Source: Pseudomonas lurida (GTDB lineage Bacteria; Pseudomonadota; Gammaproteobacteria; Pseudomonadales; Pseudomonadaceae). From it: a DNA stretch of 64,000 nt. A program made the translations under genes and the position numbers. Shown here one piece after another: positions 19,799 to 34,945 of the stretch. The notes below the pieces were generated by a model. It had not been told where the DNA came from and did not search any database. It saw only the letters and a program-made list of their open reading frames with translations. Position 1 is the stretch's first letter; every line of letters begins with the position of its first letter. The DNA lies in the NCBI RefSeq assembly GCF_013522705.1, contig NZ_JAAMRE010000011.1:62001-126000 (forward strand). Reading direction: 5' to 3'.

Positions 19799-22700
19799 AT
19801 GCCGGCTTCATTCGTTCACCTGCGCCTGCACACTGAGTATTCCCTGGTCGACGGCCTGGTACGGATCAAACCTCTGGTCAAAACCCTGGTGGGCATGAAC
19901 ATGCCTGCGGTTGCGGTGACTGATCAGAACAACATGTGTTCTCTGGTCAAGTTCTATAAGAATGCCATGGGCGCCGGCATCAAGCCGATCTGCGGCGCCG
20001 ATCTGTGGCTGTCCAACAAAGACCCGGACAACCCCTTGAGCCGTATCAGCCTGCTGGCGATGAACGGCGTGGGCTATCGCAATCTGACCGAATTGATTTC
20101 CCGTGGTTTTATCGAGGGTCAGCGCAACGGCTCGATCATCATCGAGCGTGAATGGGTCGCCGAGGCCAGCGAAGGTCTGATCATGCTGTCCGCCGCCAAG
20201 GAGGGCGAGATCGGTATTGCGCTGCTGGGCGGCAACCCGCAGGAAGCCGAAGTGCTGGCTCGCGAGTGGATGCAGGTCTTTCCCGACCGTTTCTACCTGG
20301 AAGTGCAACGCACCAACCGTCCCAACGATGAAGAACACCTGCACGCCGCCGTGGCGCTGGCCGATAAGCTCGGCGCACCACTGGTGGCGACCAACGATGT
20401 GCGCTTTATCAAGCGAGAGGATTTCGAGGCCCACGAAACCCGCGTGTGCATCGGCGAAGGCCGGGCCCTGGACGATCCGCGCCGTTCGAAGAACTACAGC
20501 GAAGAGCAGTACCTTAAAAGTGCCGAAGAAATGGCCGAGCTGTTCAGCGACCTGCCCGAGGCCCTGGAAAACTCCGTCGAGATCGCCAAGCGCTGCAATA
20601 TCGAGGTGAAACTGGGCAAGCACTTCCTGCCCAACTTCCCGATTCCCGATGGCATGACCATCGATGAGTATTTCCGCAAGGTGTCGTTCGATGGCCTCGA
20701 GGAGCGGCTGGCGGTCCTGCTGCCCAAGGACACCACCGAAGACTACGAAGCCAAGCGCCAGGTCTACGTCGACCGGCTGAATTTCGAGCTGGATATCATT
20801 ATCCAGATGGGCTTTCCCGGCTACTTCCTGATCGTGATGGACTTTATCCAGTGGGCCAAGAACAACGGCGTGCCGGTTGGTCCGGGCCGAGGGTCAGGTG
20901 CTGGCTCGCTGGTGGCCTATGTGCAAAAGATCACCGACCTGGACCCGTTGGAATACGACCTGCTGTTCGAACGCTTCCTGAACCCGGAGCGGGTTTCCAT
21001 GCCCGACTTCGACGTCGACTTTTGCATGGACGGTCGCGACCGCGTGATCGAATACGTGGCCGAGAAGTATGGCCGCAACGCCGTGAGCCAGATCATTACC
21101 TTCGGTTCCATGGCGGCCAAAGCGGTGATCCGCGACGTGGCGCGGGTGCAGGGCAAGTCCTACGGCCTGGCCGATCGCCTGTCGAAGATGATCCCGTTCG
21201 AAGTCGGCATGACGTTGGAAAAGGCTTACGAGCAGGAAGAAATCCTGCGCGATTTCATCAAGGTCGACGAAGAAGCCGCCGAAATCTGGGAGATGGCCCG
21301 CAAGCTTGAGGGCGTGGTGCGTAACGTCGGTAAGCACGCCGGCGGCGTGGTCATTGCGCCTACCAAGCTCACCGACTTTTCGCCGATCTATTGCGACGAA
21401 GAAGGCGACGGCCTGGTGACCCAGTTCGACAAGGATGACGTGGAGGCGGCCGGCCTGGTGAAGTTCGACTTCCTCGGCCTGCGCACCCTGACCATCATTG
21501 ATTGGGCGCTCAAGACCATCAACCGCGACCGCGCCAAGGTGGGCGAGGAACCGCTGGATATCGCCTTTATTCCGCTGGATGACAAGCCGACGTACACCCT
21601 GCTGCAAAAAGCCGAAACCACGGCGGTGTTCCAGCTCGAGTCGCGCGGGATGAAAGAGCTGATCAAAAAGCTCAAGCCCGACTGCCTGGAAGACTTGATC
21701 GCACTGGTGGCCCTGTTCCGTCCGGGGCCGCTGCAATCGGGCATGGTGGATGACTTCATCAACCGTAAGCACGGGCGTGCCGAGCTGGCGTACCCGCACT
21801 CCGATTACCAGTACGAAGGCCTCAAGCCGGTATTGGCGCCGACCTACGGCATCATCCTGTATCAGGAACAGGTGATGCAGATCGCTCAGGTGATGGCGGG
21901 TTACACCCTTGGCGGAGCGGATATGCTGCGTCGGGCCATGGGTAAAAAGAAACCCGAGGAAATGGCCAAGCAGCGGGGCGGTTTCATTGAAGGTTGCGCC
22001 ACCAACAATATCGATGCCGACCTGGCGGGTAACATCTTCGACCTGGTGGAGAAGTTCGCCGGTTACGGCTTCAACAAATCCCACTCCGCCGCCTACGGTC
22101 TGGTGTCTTATCAGACCGCCTGGCTGAAAGCCCACTATCCGGCGCCGTTCATGGCCGCGGTATTGTCGGCGGATATGCACAACACCGACAAGGTCGTGAC
22201 CTTGATCGAGGAAGTGCGCACCATGAAGCTGCGCCTCGACGCGCCGGACGTGAACGCCTCGGAGTTCAAGTTCACGGTGAACGACGAAGGTCGCATCATT
22301 TATGGCCTGGGCGCGATCAAGGGCGTGGGCGAAGGCCCGGTGGAAGCCATCACCGAAGCGCGTCAGGACGGGCCTTTCAAAGACCTGTTCGATTTCTGCG
22401 CGCGGGTCGACCTCAAACGCATCAACAAGCGCACCCTCGATGGCCTGATCCGCAGCGGCGCACTCGACCGTCTCGGCCCGTATTTCCACGATGAGCCCAA
22501 GGCTTACCAGGCCAATATCGACCGCAACCGCGCCGTGCTGCTGGCCGCGATGGAAGAGGCGATCAAGGCAGCGGAACAGACTGCCCGTACCCATGACAGT
22601 GGGCATGCCGACCTGTTCGGTGGCTTGTTCGTCGAAGAAGACGCGGATGTGTACGCCAACCACCGCAAGGCCAAGGAGTTAACGCTCAAGGAACGTCTCA

Positions 22701-23320
22701 AGGGCGAAAAAGATACCCTGGGGCTCTACCTTACCGGCCATCCGATTGACGAGTACGAAGGCGAAATCCGCCGTTTCGCTCGCCAGCGGATCATCGACCT
22801 GAAACCGGCGCGGGATACCCAGACCGTGGCCGGCATGATCATTGCGCTGCGGGTGATGAAGAACAAAAAGGGCGACAAGATGGGCTTCATTACTCTTGAT
22901 GACCGTTCGGGGCGGATCGAAGCCTCGTTGTTTGCCGATGCGTTCCATTCTGCTCAGTCGCTGTTGCAGACCGACGCCATGGTGGTGGTGGAAGGGGAGG
23001 TCAGCAACGATGACTTCTCCGGCGGCCTGCGCCTGCGGATCAAGCGGGTGATGAGCATGGAGGATGCCCGCACCAACCTGGCCGAGAGCCTGCGCCTGAA
23101 GGTGAAAACCGAGGCCCTGAAAGGCGATCAGCTACGCTGGTTGGGTGATCTGCTCAAGCGTCACCGTGGCGCGTGCCCGGTGACCATGGAGTACACCGGT
23201 AACGATGCGAAGGCCATGCTTCAGTTCGGCGAAAGCTGGCGAATTGATCCCGCCGATGGCTTGATTCAAGCATTGCGTGACCAGTTCGGGCGAGACAACG
23301 TCTTCCTCCAATACCGTTGA
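19799..23320 (+). CDS. dnaE: DNA polymerase III alpha subunit
   Basis: Replicative polymerase catalytic subunit. It is 1173 residues from ATG 19799 ([20 protein letters not shown]); the frame is open further upstream through rnhB, but that extension has no family match. Domains in order: PHP domain (about 1-270); polymerase palm with the catalytic Asp pair in [14 protein letters not shown]; fingers; tandem HhH; a beta-clamp-binding-like motif in GHADLFGG; and an OB fold with [20 protein letters not shown]. It follows the lpxB-rnhB genes as in other gammaproteobacteria and precedes accA. Confidence 0.97.
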   Translation: MPASFVHLRLHTEYSLVDGLVRIKPLVKTLVGMNMPAVAVTDQNNMCSLVKFYKNAMGAGIKPICGADLWLSNKDPDNPLSRISLLAMNGVGYRNLTELISRGFIEGQRNGSIIIEREWVAEASEGLIMLSAAKEGEIGIALLGGNPQEAEVLAREWMQVFPDRFYLEVQRTNRPNDEEHLHAAVALADKLGAPLVATNDVRFIKREDFEAHETRVCIGEGRALDDPRRSKNYSEEQYLKSAEEMAELFSDLPEALENSVEIAKRCNIEVKLGKHFLPNFPIPDGMTIDEYFRKVSFDGLEERLAVLLPKDTTEDYEAKRQVYVDRLNFELDIIIQMGFPGYFLIVMDFIQWAKNNGVPVGPGRGSGAGSLVAYVQKITDLDPLEYDLLFERFLNPERVSMPDFDVDFCMDGRDRVIEYVAEKYGRNAVSQIITFGSMAAKAVIRDVARVQGKSYGLADRLSKMIPFEVGMTLEKAYEQEEILRDFIKVDEEAAEIWEMARKLEGVVRNVGKHAGGVVIAPTKLTDFSPIYCDEEGDGLVTQFDKDDVEAAGLVKFDFLGLRTLTIIDWALKTINRDRAKVGEEPLDIAFIPLDDKPTYTLLQKAETTAVFQLESRGMKELIKKLKPDCLEDLIALVALFRPGPLQSGMVDDFINRKHGRAELAYPHSDYQYEGLKPVLAPTYGIILYQEQVMQIAQVMAGYTLGGADMLRRAMGKKKPEEMAKQRGGFIEGCATNNIDADLAGNIFDLVEKFAGYGFNKSHSAAYGLVSYQTAWLKAHYPAPFMAAVLSADMHNTDKVVTLIEEVRTMKLRLDAPDVNASEFKFTVNDEGRIIYGLGAIKGVGEGPVEAITEARQDGPFKDLFDFCARVDLKRINKRTLDGLIRSGALDRLGPYFHDEPKAYQANIDRNRAVLLAAMEEAIKAAEQTARTHDSGHADLFGGLFVEEDADVYANHRKAKELTLKERLKGEKDTLGLYLTGHPIDEYEGEIRRFARQRIIDLKPARDTQTVAGMIIALRVMKNKKGDKMGFITLDDRSGRIEASLFADAFHSAQSLLQTDAMVVVEGEVSNDDFSGGLRLRIKRVMSMEDARTNLAESLRLKVKTEALKGDQLRWLGDLLKRHRGACPVTMEYTGNDAKAMLQFGESWRIDPADGLIQALRDQFGRDNVFLQYR

Positions 23321-23378
23321 TGGCTGGCCCGGTAGTGGCATTCAGCTTGATCGACAAAACATTTAATCTCGACCTAAA

Positions 23379-23439
23379 CGCGCCTCTCCCTTAAGGTAGG
23401 GCGCGAATAGACAACCGGCTGGCCAGGCACTCCCTGGCC
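23379..23439 (+). promoter_or_regulatory. Two hairpins in the accA leader
   Basis: CGCGCC/GGCGCG arms (23379-23384, 23400-23405) and GGCCAGG/CCTGGCC (23421-23427, 23433-23439) can form two stem-loops. The second ends 21 bp before the accA ATG, whose ribosome-binding site is weak. The function is unknown; the first could also end dnaE transcription. Confidence 0.4.
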
Positions 23440-23460
23440 GTCGACCCAAGACGGACGCTT

Positions 23461-24408
23461 ATGAACCCGAATTTTCTTGATTTCGAACAGCCGATCGCTG
23501 ACCTGCAAGCCAAGATCGAAGAGCTGCGCCTGGTCGGCAATGACAATTCGCTGAACATCGGCGATGAGATCGCCCGCCTGCAGGAAAAGAGCAGCACGCT
23601 CACCGAGGACATCTTCGGTAAGCTGACCAGTTGGCAGATCGCGCGTCTGGCTCGCCACCCGCGCCGTCCGTACACCCTGGACTATATCCAGCACATTTTT
23701 ACCGAGTTCGACGAACTGCACGGCGATCGTCACTTCTCCGACGACGCGGCTATCGTGGGTGGTATTGCACGTCTGGACGACCAGCCGGTCATGGTTATCG
23801 GCCACCAGAAAGGCCGTGAAGTGCGCGAGAAGGTGCGTCGCAACTTCGGCATGCCGCGTCCGGAAGGTTACCGCAAGGCCTGCCGCCTGATGGAAATGGC
23901 CGAGCGGTTCAAGATGCCGATCCTGACTTTTATCGATACGCCGGGCGCGTATCCAGGCATTGACGCCGAAGAGCGCAACCAGAGCGAAGCGATTGCCTGG
24001 AACCTGCGTGTCATGTCGCGCCTGAAGACCCCGATCATCGCCACCGTGATTGGTGAAGGCGGTTCCGGCGGTGCGCTGGCGATTGGCGTCTGCGACCAGT
24101 TGAACATGCTGCAATATTCGACCTACGCGGTGATCTCGCCCGAAGGTTGCGCTTCGATCCTGTGGAAAACCGCCGAAAAAGCACCGGACGCCGCCGAGGC
24201 CATGGGTATCACCGCCGACCGCCTCAAAGGCCTGGGTATCGTTGACAAAGTGATCGCCGAGCCCTTGGGCGGCGCCCATCGCGACCCGGCTGCAGCTGCC
24301 GCCACCATCCGTGCAGAATTGGGCTCGCAGCTGGCGATGCTCAAGAAGCTGGATAACGAAGCGCTGCTGGCTCGTCGCTACGAGCGCCTGATGAGCTACG
24401 GTCTCTAA
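23461..24408 (+). CDS. accA: Acetyl-CoA carboxylase carboxyltransferase subunit alpha
   Basis: Alpha subunit of the carboxyltransferase that makes malonyl-CoA with AccD. The 315 residues match the family. [20 protein letters not shown] starts the N-terminal helical region, and the crotonase-like core contains [20 protein letters not shown] and the [16 protein letters not shown] oxyanion-hole segment. It begins 140 bp after dnaE and is followed by a REP-like palindrome pair. Confidence 0.97.
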   Translation: MNPNFLDFEQPIADLQAKIEELRLVGNDNSLNIGDEIARLQEKSSTLTEDIFGKLTSWQIARLARHPRRPYTLDYIQHIFTEFDELHGDRHFSDDAAIVGGIARLDDQPVMVIGHQKGREVREKVRRNFGMPRPEGYRKACRLMEMAERFKMPILTFIDTPGAYPGIDAEERNQSEAIAWNLRVMSRLKTPIIATVIGEGGSGGALAIGVCDQLNMLQYSTYAVISPEGCASILWKTAEKAPDAAEAMGITADRLKGLGIVDKVIAEPLGGAHRDPAAAAATIRAELGSQLAMLKKLDNEALLARRYERLMSYGL

Positions 24409-24425
24409 GGTCGCAACAGCATTAA

Positions 24426-24514
24426 TGTGGGAGGGGGCCTGCCCCCGATAGCGGTACGTCAGTCAGCAAATACAGTGACTGACACTCAGCAATCGGGGGC
24501 GAGCCCCCTCCCAT
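24426..24514. repeat. REP-like palindrome pair (REPIN type)
   Basis: Two GC-rich palindromic ends in opposite orientation (TGTGGGAGGGGGCCTGCCCC at the left, GGGGGCGAGCCCCCTCCCA at the right) flank about 45 bp. The arms are those of the short repeats scattered between P. fluorescens genes; a related copy lies at 39588-39678. Confidence 0.8.
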
Positions 24515-24569
24515 ATTTGCTGTGTGTATGCTTGGTCAACGTATTTCAGATTTGCGGCGGTAACGTTTG

Positions 24570-25880
24570 ATGAAACCGACTTTGCCCGCCAAGCTCCTGC
24601 ACGCCCTGGCCCCGTGGCGCAACGCCCCGGCTTGGCATATCGCCTTCTCTGGCGGCCTTGATTCCACTGTTCTGCTGCATCTCCTGGCCAACTCCGAGTC
24701 TATTCCGCCTCTAAGCGCTGTGCATGTCCACCATGGCTTGCAAGCCGCCGCCGACGCATGGCCGAGCCATTGTCAGTCAATCTGCGACCACCTGGGCGTG
24801 CCCCTGCGTATCATGCGCGTGCAGGTGCAGCCCGGCGCCAGTTTAGAAGGTGCGGCGCGTGAGGCGCGTTATCAGGCGTTTACCGAGGTGATGGGGGCAG
24901 GGGCGGTGATGCTCACTGCCCAGCATCGTGAAGACCAGGCCGAAACCCTGCTGTTTCGCCTGTTGCGCGGCGCGGGCGTACGTGGGTTGACGGCAATGCC
25001 CGTGCATCGTCCGTTGGCGGGTGGTCACTTGGTGCGCCCTCTGTTGCATGTCTCTCGGGGCGAGCTGGAAGCCTATGCCATGGCGCATCAGCTCCAGTGG
25101 ATCGCCGACCCTTCCAATACGGACACTCAGTTCTCCCGCAATTACCTGCGCCACCGCGTATTTCCGAGACTGACCGAGCGCTGGCCGCAAGCCGTCAGCC
25201 GCCTGGCCCGCAGCGCGGAACACTTGAACGAAGCCCAGGGCTTGCTCGATGAGTTGGCCCGGATAGATCTGCAGGCAGCCGATCAGCCCTCGCCATTTCC
25301 CTGGCTGCCCTTGCCATCCCTGATGCTTGCTTGTCTGCGAGAGCTTTCCGATGCCCGGCAGCGCAACGCCTTGCGCCATTGGCTGAGTCCGCTGACACGC
25401 CTGCCCGACAGCGATCACTGGGTCGGCTGGCAGTCCTTGCGTGATGCCCGGCACGACGCGCAGCCGTTATGGCGTCTGGCTGATGGGCAATTACACCGTT
25501 GCGGCGAGCGCATCTGGTGGTTGCCTTCCTCATGGTCGGAATTTTCCGACACCGCGGTGAGCTGGCCTGATGCGCAACACCCGCTACCGTTACCCGGCAA
25601 TGGCCTGCTGAGAATTGTCGGCAAGGCGCCGGCAGGTCCGTTCGAGGTCCGTTATCGCCAGGGCGGTGAAACCCTTGACGTGCCGGGCCGCGGTCGACGA
25701 GATCTGAAGCGTTTGCTCAACGAAAGCGGCGTGCCGGGCTTCGTCCGTGGCAGATTGCCGCTGCTGTATCAGGGCGAACGATTGCTCGGCGTGCCCACCC
25801 TCGCTGGACTGCGGGTCGCACCGAGTGAAGGCTGGCAATTGCATTGGGTGCCACAGACCTGCGATCAAGGTTTGAGCTGA
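24570..25880 (+). CDS. tilS: tRNA(Ile)-lysidine synthetase
   Basis: Modifies C34 of tRNA-Ile(CAU) to lysidine so that it reads AUA codons. It is 436 residues from ATG 24570, which follows a TTG in the same frame. The PP-loop ATP-binding motif is IAFSGGLDSTVLLHLL near residue 30. The N-ATPase domain includes TAQHREDQAETLLFRLLRG, followed by TilS substrate-binding and C-terminal domains (GGETLDVPGRGRRDLKRLL). It is downstream of accA and the REP pair, and upstream of pyrG across a 273-bp gap. Confidence 0.95.
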   Translation: MKPTLPAKLLHALAPWRNAPAWHIAFSGGLDSTVLLHLLANSESIPPLSAVHVHHGLQAAADAWPSHCQSICDHLGVPLRIMRVQVQPGASLEGAAREARYQAFTEVMGAGAVMLTAQHREDQAETLLFRLLRGAGVRGLTAMPVHRPLAGGHLVRPLLHVSRGELEAYAMAHQLQWIADPSNTDTQFSRNYLRHRVFPRLTERWPQAVSRLARSAEHLNEAQGLLDELARIDLQAADQPSPFPWLPLPSLMLACLRELSDARQRNALRHWLSPLTRLPDSDHWVGWQSLRDARHDAQPLWRLADGQLHRCGERIWWLPSSWSEFSDTAVSWPDAQHPLPLPGNGLLRIVGKAPAGPFEVRYRQGGETLDVPGRGRRDLKRLLNESGVPGFVRGRLPLLYQGERLLGVPTLAGLRVAPSEGWQLHWVPQTCDQGLS

Positions 25881-26132
25881 TAGAGCCTTTCCGGTAGACT
25901 ACGCTCCCTTCTTGATACAACTTCTGTGGATTCGCCTGAATCGCAGCAGTTGCCGATTACCAAGCAGTCTTTGCTGGGCGATTCCAAAAAATGTGTAGCG
26001 ATCAACGTACCGGTGTTCCATTGCTGGTCTGTCACCACGCGGCGGTTTTTTTGAAAGGTGCACTGTGATTAATGCAGGTGATCGGGGGCTTCGGCCTCTC
26101 TTCGCTTTCCCCGGCGGCTCGGACCGCTTTAA

Positions 26133-28636
<2,504 letters not shown>

Positions 28637-28649
28637 CTGCGCTTTCTCC

Positions 28650-28690
28650 GTGCGGGAGCCGAGCTTGCTCGCAATGAGCCCTGAGAGGGC
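28650..28690. repeat. Single REP-like sequence and small hairpin after kdsA
   Basis: TGCGGGAGCCGAGCTTGCTC, then GCAATG, is a single REP-like palindrome. It is followed by GCCCT-GAG-AGGGC (28678-28690), a 5-bp stem without a T run. It may act as a weak 3' end of the pyrG-kdsA transcript. Confidence 0.5.
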
Positions 28691-28755
28691 ACTATGACTG
28701 GCAAGTTTGTTCCAAATATTGCAATGTGCGCGACAAGTTAAATCGAGCGGTATAG

Positions 28756-30078
<1,323 letters not shown>

Positions 30079-30158
30079 GCGTCACATGGTAAAAAGTCGG
30101 CGGATTGCGTCGGAAAACTCACGGCAATGTGAATTTCGGCGTTAATCTGGTGACTATC

Positions 30159-30192
30159 TAGCACAAGCCTGGTTCTTCCAGGCTTCGTGCTA
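30159..30192 (+). terminator. Hairpin between eno and ftsB
   Basis: TAGCACAAGCCTGG pairs with CCAGGCTTCGTGCTA with a single bulged base and a 5-nt loop. No T run follows, so it may be an mRNA-stabilising or weak termination structure rather than a classic terminator. Confidence 0.5.
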
Positions 30193-30249
30193 TCAGTTGC
30201 TCCAAAAGTGATGCATGGCTGTCTTTTTCCACTGGATACCCGATATTCG

Positions 30250-30528
30250 ATGCGCAGTCCCAATTGGTTGTTTCTCGTCTTGCTCCTGCTGCTGGCTGGC
30301 CTGCAGTACCGCCTATGGGTAGGTAACGGCAGCTTCGCGCAGGTAAAAGACCTGACCCAACAAATTGCCGACCAGCACGCCGAAAACGAACGCCTGCTGG
30401 AGCGCAACCGCGTCCTCGACGCCGAAGTGCTTGAGTTGAAAAAGGGCACGGAGACCGTTGAAGAACGGGCTCGCCATGAGTTGGGCATGGTCAAGGAGGG
30501 TGAAACCCTCTACCAGTTGGCCCAATGA
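30250..30528 (+). CDS. ftsB: Cell division protein FtsB
   Basis: Small bitopic divisome protein that pairs with FtsL and FtsQ. It is 92 residues from ATG 30250: a short cytoplasmic tail (MRSPNW), one membrane helix (LFLVLLLLLAGLQYRLWVG), then a periplasmic coiled coil (KDLTQQIADQHAENERLLER and on) and a short C-terminal segment ending GETLYQLAQ. Longer upstream starts in frame would place non-family residues before the membrane helix. The stop overlaps the ispD start. Confidence 0.94.
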   Translation: MRSPNWLFLVLLLLLAGLQYRLWVGNGSFAQVKDLTQQIADQHAENERLLERNRVLDAEVLELKKGTETVEERARHELGMVKEGETLYQLAQ

Positions 30529-31232
30529 GCTATCGTTTGCCGGCCTTCTGGGCCGTGATTCCTGCCGCGGGCGTCGGTGCCCGTATGGCCGCGGACCGTC
30601 CCAAGCAGTACTTGCAATTGGGCGGGCGCACTATTCTTGAACACAGCCTGGGCTGTTTTCTTGACCACCCTCTGCTCAAGGGCCTGGTGGTCAGTCTTGC
30701 TGTTGATGATCCGTATTGGCCCAACCTGGCATGTGCCGCTGACCCGCGTATCCAACGTGCGGACGGTGGTTCGCAGCGCTCGGGCTCGGTGCTCAATGCA
30801 CTGCTGCACCTCAATGCCCTGGGCGCCAGCGATGACGATTGGGTGTTGGTGCATGATGCGGCGCGGCCTAACCTGAGCCGTGATGATCTCGATAAGTTAC
30901 TGGCTGAGTTGGCGGACGATCCGGTCGGTGGCCTGCTGGCGGTGCCGGCTCGCGATACCCTCAAGCGCGTCGACAAGCAGGGGCGGGTGGTGGAAACCGT
31001 CGACCGCAGCTTGATCTGGCAAGCCTATACGCCGCAGATGTTCCGCCTCGGAGCCTTGCACCGCGCGTTGGCCGACAGCCTGGTGGCCGATGCGCTGATC
31101 ACCGACGAGGCCTCGGCCATGGAATGGTCCGGGCAGGCGCCGCGCTTGATCGAAGGGCGCTCGGACAATATCAAGGTGACCCGGCCGGAAGACCTGGAGT
31201 GGCTGCGGCTGCGTTGGGCCAATCGCCGGTAG
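30525..31232 (+). CDS. ispD: 2-C-methyl-D-erythritol 4-phosphate cytidylyltransferase
   Basis: Third step of the MEP pathway, forming CDP-methylerythritol. The 235 residues carry the nucleotide-binding PAAGVGARMAADRPKQYL near the N-terminus, the DWVLVHDAARPNLS segment, and KVTRPEDLEWL at the end. It is coupled to ftsB by ATGA. Unlike in many bacteria, ispF is not adjacent; it lies about 3.2 kb downstream beyond the formaldehyde genes, a layout also known from P. aeruginosa. Confidence 0.96.
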   Translation: MSYRLPAFWAVIPAAGVGARMAADRPKQYLQLGGRTILEHSLGCFLDHPLLKGLVVSLAVDDPYWPNLACAADPRIQRADGGSQRSGSVLNALLHLNALGASDDDWVLVHDAARPNLSRDDLDKLLAELADDPVGGLLAVPARDTLKRVDKQGRVVETVDRSLIWQAYTPQMFRLGALHRALADSLVADALITDEASAMEWSGQAPRLIEGRSDNIKVTRPEDLEWLRLRWANRR

Positions 31233-31256
31233 TCAGTTGCACCGGGTCGAGTTCAT

Positions 31257-31336
31257 CGCAGGCAAGCCAGCTCCCACATTCGATCACGTTCTCCCCCAGG
31301 CAACTCGGTCAACTGTGGGAGCCAGGCTTGCCCGCA
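31257..31336. repeat. REP-like inverted repeat between ispD and the LysR gene
   Basis: GCAGGCAAGCCAGCTCCCAC at the left and GTGGGAGCCAGGCTTGCCCG at the right are imperfect reverse complements about 40 bp apart, in the space between two convergent genes. It is a third REP-type pair with slightly different arms from those at 24426 and 39588. Confidence 0.75.
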
Positions 31337-31362
31337 ATGAGGCCCGCCCGGACACCCAATAC

Positions 31363-32259
31363 TCAACCGCTGTACTCCGGCCGCTCGGCCAACCCCTCCT
31401 TCAAAAAATCCACCAACTTCCTGACCTTTGGCGACAAATGTCGTTGCTGCGGATACAGCGCCCACACCGCGGTATTCGGTGGTTGATGCGCCTCCAGCAG
31501 CGACACCAACGCGCCGCTGTGCAAGTGCTCCAGCACGTAATAGTCCGGCAGTTGGCACAACCCGACCCCTTGCAGCGCCGCATCCAACACGGCTTGCCCA
31601 CTGTTGCAGCGCCAGTTTCCCTGTACCCGTTGGGAAAATTCGCGCCCGTCCTGGGCCAGTTGCCAGATGTCCGAGCTGCCGATCAGGCAATTGTGCCGAC
31701 TCAATTCCGACAAGCTATGCGGCCGGCCGTACCGGGCCAGGTAGGACGGTGACGCACACAGGTACATTCGCCGAGGCGCGAGGCGGCTGGCGACCATGCT
31801 TGAGTCTTGCAGGCGCCCCAGGCGAATCGCCAGATCGAGGCCTTCGTGCACCAGATCCAGTTGGCGGTTGCTCAGCTCGATATCCACCCGCAGTTGCGGA
31901 TAAAGCCCCATGAATCGCGTCACCAATGGCACGATAAAACGCTCGCCGTAAGCCACGGCACAGGTCATGCGCAACATGCCCTTGGGTTCGCTGGTCAGGT
32001 CGCCCACCGCGCGCAAGGCTTCTTCGCGTCCATCCTGCAGGCGCTGGCAGTGTTGCAGAAAGGTCTGACCGGCCTCTGTCAGTGTGACCTTGCGGGTGCT
32101 TCGGTAGAGCAGCCGCGTCTGCAGCCGGTCTTCCAGGCGCGCAACTTGCCGGCTGATATGGGACGACGAAACCCCCAGGCGTTCGGCGGCGGCGGTGAAC
32201 TGGTTGCATTCGGCGACCGCGACGAACTCATCAATGCCTTCCCAGCGGTTGTCCTGCAT
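31363..32259 (-). CDS. gfnR: LysR-family regulator divergent from frmA (GfnR-like)
   Basis: Transcriptional regulator of 298 residues. It has an N-terminal winged helix (about 8-65: FVAVAECNQFTAAAERLGVS, then SSHISRQVARLEDRL) and a periplasmic-binding-like effector domain. It is divergent from frmA-fghA across 109 bp, the arrangement of the P. aeruginosa glutathione-dependent formaldehyde regulator GfnR, hence the tentative name. It most likely controls frmA-fghA, but the inducer cannot be read from the sequence. The 3' end faces ispD across a REP-like repeat. Confidence 0.85.
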   Translation of the reverse strand: MQDNRWEGIDEFVAVAECNQFTAAAERLGVSSSHISRQVARLEDRLQTRLLYRSTRKVTLTEAGQTFLQHCQRLQDGREEALRAVGDLTSEPKGMLRMTCAVAYGERFIVPLVTRFMGLYPQLRVDIELSNRQLDLVHEGLDLAIRLGRLQDSSMVASRLAPRRMYLCASPSYLARYGRPHSLSELSRHNCLIGSSDIWQLAQDGREFSQRVQGNWRCNSGQAVLDAALQGVGLCQLPDYYVLEHLHSGALVSLLEAHQPPNTAVWALYPQQRHLSPKVRKLVDFLKEGLAERPEYSG

Positions 32260-32284
32260 GGCGATTATCCCTGTACAGCAATAA

Positions 32285-33481
<1,197 letters not shown>

Positions 33482-33494
33482 AGCAGCGGCGAGC

Positions 33495-33549
33495 GGCAAG
33501 CTATCAGCAGCAAGTGGGTGCACGCCTTACTTGCCGTTTGAAGCTTGCC
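33495..33549. repeat. Nested inverted repeat between frmA and fghA
   Basis: GGCAAGCT/AGCTTGCC (33495-33502, 33542-33549) enclose GCAAGT/ACTTGC (33510-33515, 33529-33534). The structure ends 22 bp before the fghA ATG. It may process or partly terminate the frmA-fghA message. A similar CAAGCTGCAAG palindrome lies at 57149-57176. Confidence 0.55.
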
Positions 33550-33571
33550 ACTTGCAGCTGGGAGCACTCCC

Positions 33572-34417
33572 ATGACCCTGGAAAATATCTCCTGCCAGAA
33601 GAGTTTTGGCGGCTGGCACAAACGCTACAAACACAATTCCCACGTGCTCGGTTGCGACATGACCTTCGCCGTCTACCTGCCGCCGCAAGCGGAGCAGGGC
33701 GGCAAGCTGCCGGTGCTGTACTGGCTGTCCGGCCTGACCTGCACCGATGAGAACTTCATGCACAAAGCCGGTGCCCAGCGCATGGCGGCGGAACTGGGGT
33801 TGATCATCGTGGCGCCGGACACCAGCCCCCGCGGCCCCGGCGTGCCGGGTGATCCTGACAACGCCTGGGACTTCGGCCTCGGCGCCGGCTTCTACCTGAA
33901 CGCCACCCAGGAACCCTGGGCCAAGCACTATCGGATGCATGACTACGTGGTGCAGGAATTGCCGGCGTTGGTGGAGGCACACTTCCCGGCGTCCGATAAG
34001 CGCGGCATCAGCGGCCACTCCATGGGCGGACATGGCGCATTGGTGTGTGCGTTGCGCAACCCGGAGCGTTACCTTTCAGTGTCGGCTTTTTCGCCGATCA
34101 GCAACCCCATGGACTGCCCATGGGGCCAGAAAGCCTTTTCCCGCTACCTGGGCGAAGAACGTTCCAAATGGCGTGAGTGGGATGCCTGCGTGCTGATCAG
34201 CGAAACCTCGCACAAACTTCCATTACTGGTGGATCAAGGCGATCGCGACGATTTCCTCGCCGTGCAGCTCAAGCCTGAAGCGCTGCGCCAGGCCGCGAAG
34301 GCGGCCAACCATCCGCTGGAACTGCGCCTGCAACCAGGCTACGACCACAGCTACTTTTTCATTGCCAGCTTCATCGAAGATCATTTGCGGCATCACGCAC
34401 GTGCTTTGCTCGGTTAA
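33572..34417 (+). CDS. fghA: S-formylglutathione hydrolase
   Basis: Esterase-D-type serine hydrolase that releases formate and glutathione from S-formylglutathione. It is 281 residues from ATG 33572 ([21 protein letters not shown]). The nucleophile is in [11 protein letters not shown], with the catalytic Asp and His expected in [10 protein letters not shown] and PGYDHSYFF. It follows frmA in the detoxification pair and is followed by ispF with a terminator-like hairpin in the 54-bp gap. Confidence 0.97.
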   Translation: MTLENISCQKSFGGWHKRYKHNSHVLGCDMTFAVYLPPQAEQGGKLPVLYWLSGLTCTDENFMHKAGAQRMAAELGLIIVAPDTSPRGPGVPGDPDNAWDFGLGAGFYLNATQEPWAKHYRMHDYVVQELPALVEAHFPASDKRGISGHSMGGHGALVCALRNPERYLSVSAFSPISNPMDCPWGQKAFSRYLGEERSKWREWDACVLISETSHKLPLLVDQGDRDDFLAVQLKPEALRQAAKAANHPLELRLQPGYDHSYFFIASFIEDHLRHHARALLG

Positions 34418-34441
34418 TGTGAGAAAAAAGTAGGTAGAATC

Positions 34442-34471
34442 ACGCCCTGAATTAAATCGGGGCGTTTTTTT
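34442..34471 (+). terminator. Terminator-like hairpin touching the ispF start codon
   Basis: ACGCCCTGA and TCGGGGCGT form a 9-bp stem (one G-T pair) with an ATTAAA loop, followed by a T run that ends directly against the ATG of ispF at 34472. It can end fghA transcription. Any message entering ispF would have this stem where the ribosome-binding site should be. Confidence 0.7.
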
Positions 34472-34945
34472 ATGCGTATTGGCCACGGCTACGATGTGCA
34501 CCGTTTCGCTGAGGGCGATTTCATTACCCTGGGCGGTGTGCGCATTGCGCACCACCACGGATTGCTGGCGCATTCCGACGGCGATGTCGTCCTGCATGCC
34601 TTGAGCGATGCATTGCTCGGCGCGGCGGCATTGGGTGATATCGGCAAGCACTTCCCAGACACCGACCCCACTTTCAAGGGCGCCGACAGCCGCGTGCTGC
34701 TGCGCCATGTGGTCGGCCTGATCCATGCCAAAGGCTGGAAGGTCGGCAATGTCGATAACACCATTGTCGCCCAGGCACCGAAAATGGCGCCCCATATCGA
34801 ATCGATGCGTGCACTGATAGCCGCAGACCTGCAAATTGAAGTGGATCAAGTCAACGTGAAAGCCACCACCACCGAAAAACTCGGGTTCACCGGTCGTGAA
34901 GAGGGCATCGCGGTGCACTCCGTCGCCTTGTTGCTGCGCGCATGA
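34472..34945 (+). CDS. ispF: 2-C-methyl-D-erythritol 2,4-cyclodiphosphate synthase
   Basis: Fifth step of the MEP pathway. The 157 residues are normal. [16 protein letters not shown] supplies the zinc ligands Asp and His, with a third His in [20 protein letters not shown]; the [16 protein letters not shown] segment forms the CDP-binding end. The ATG comes straight after a hairpin and T run, with no separate ribosome-binding site. The stop overlaps the truD start by 4 bp. Confidence 0.97.
   Translation: MRIGHGYDVHRFAEGDFITLGGVRIAHHHGLLAHSDGDVVLHALSDALLGAAALGDIGKHFPDTDPTFKGADSRVLLRHVVGLIHAKGWKVGNVDNTIVAQAPKMAPHIESMRALIAADLQIEVDQVNVKATTTEKLGFTGREEGIAVHSVALLLRA

Noticed and set aside
24426..24514. 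Possible CRISPR repeat unit
   Set aside because: Only two opposed palindromes with one spacer and no cas genes; it is the REP/REPIN type.
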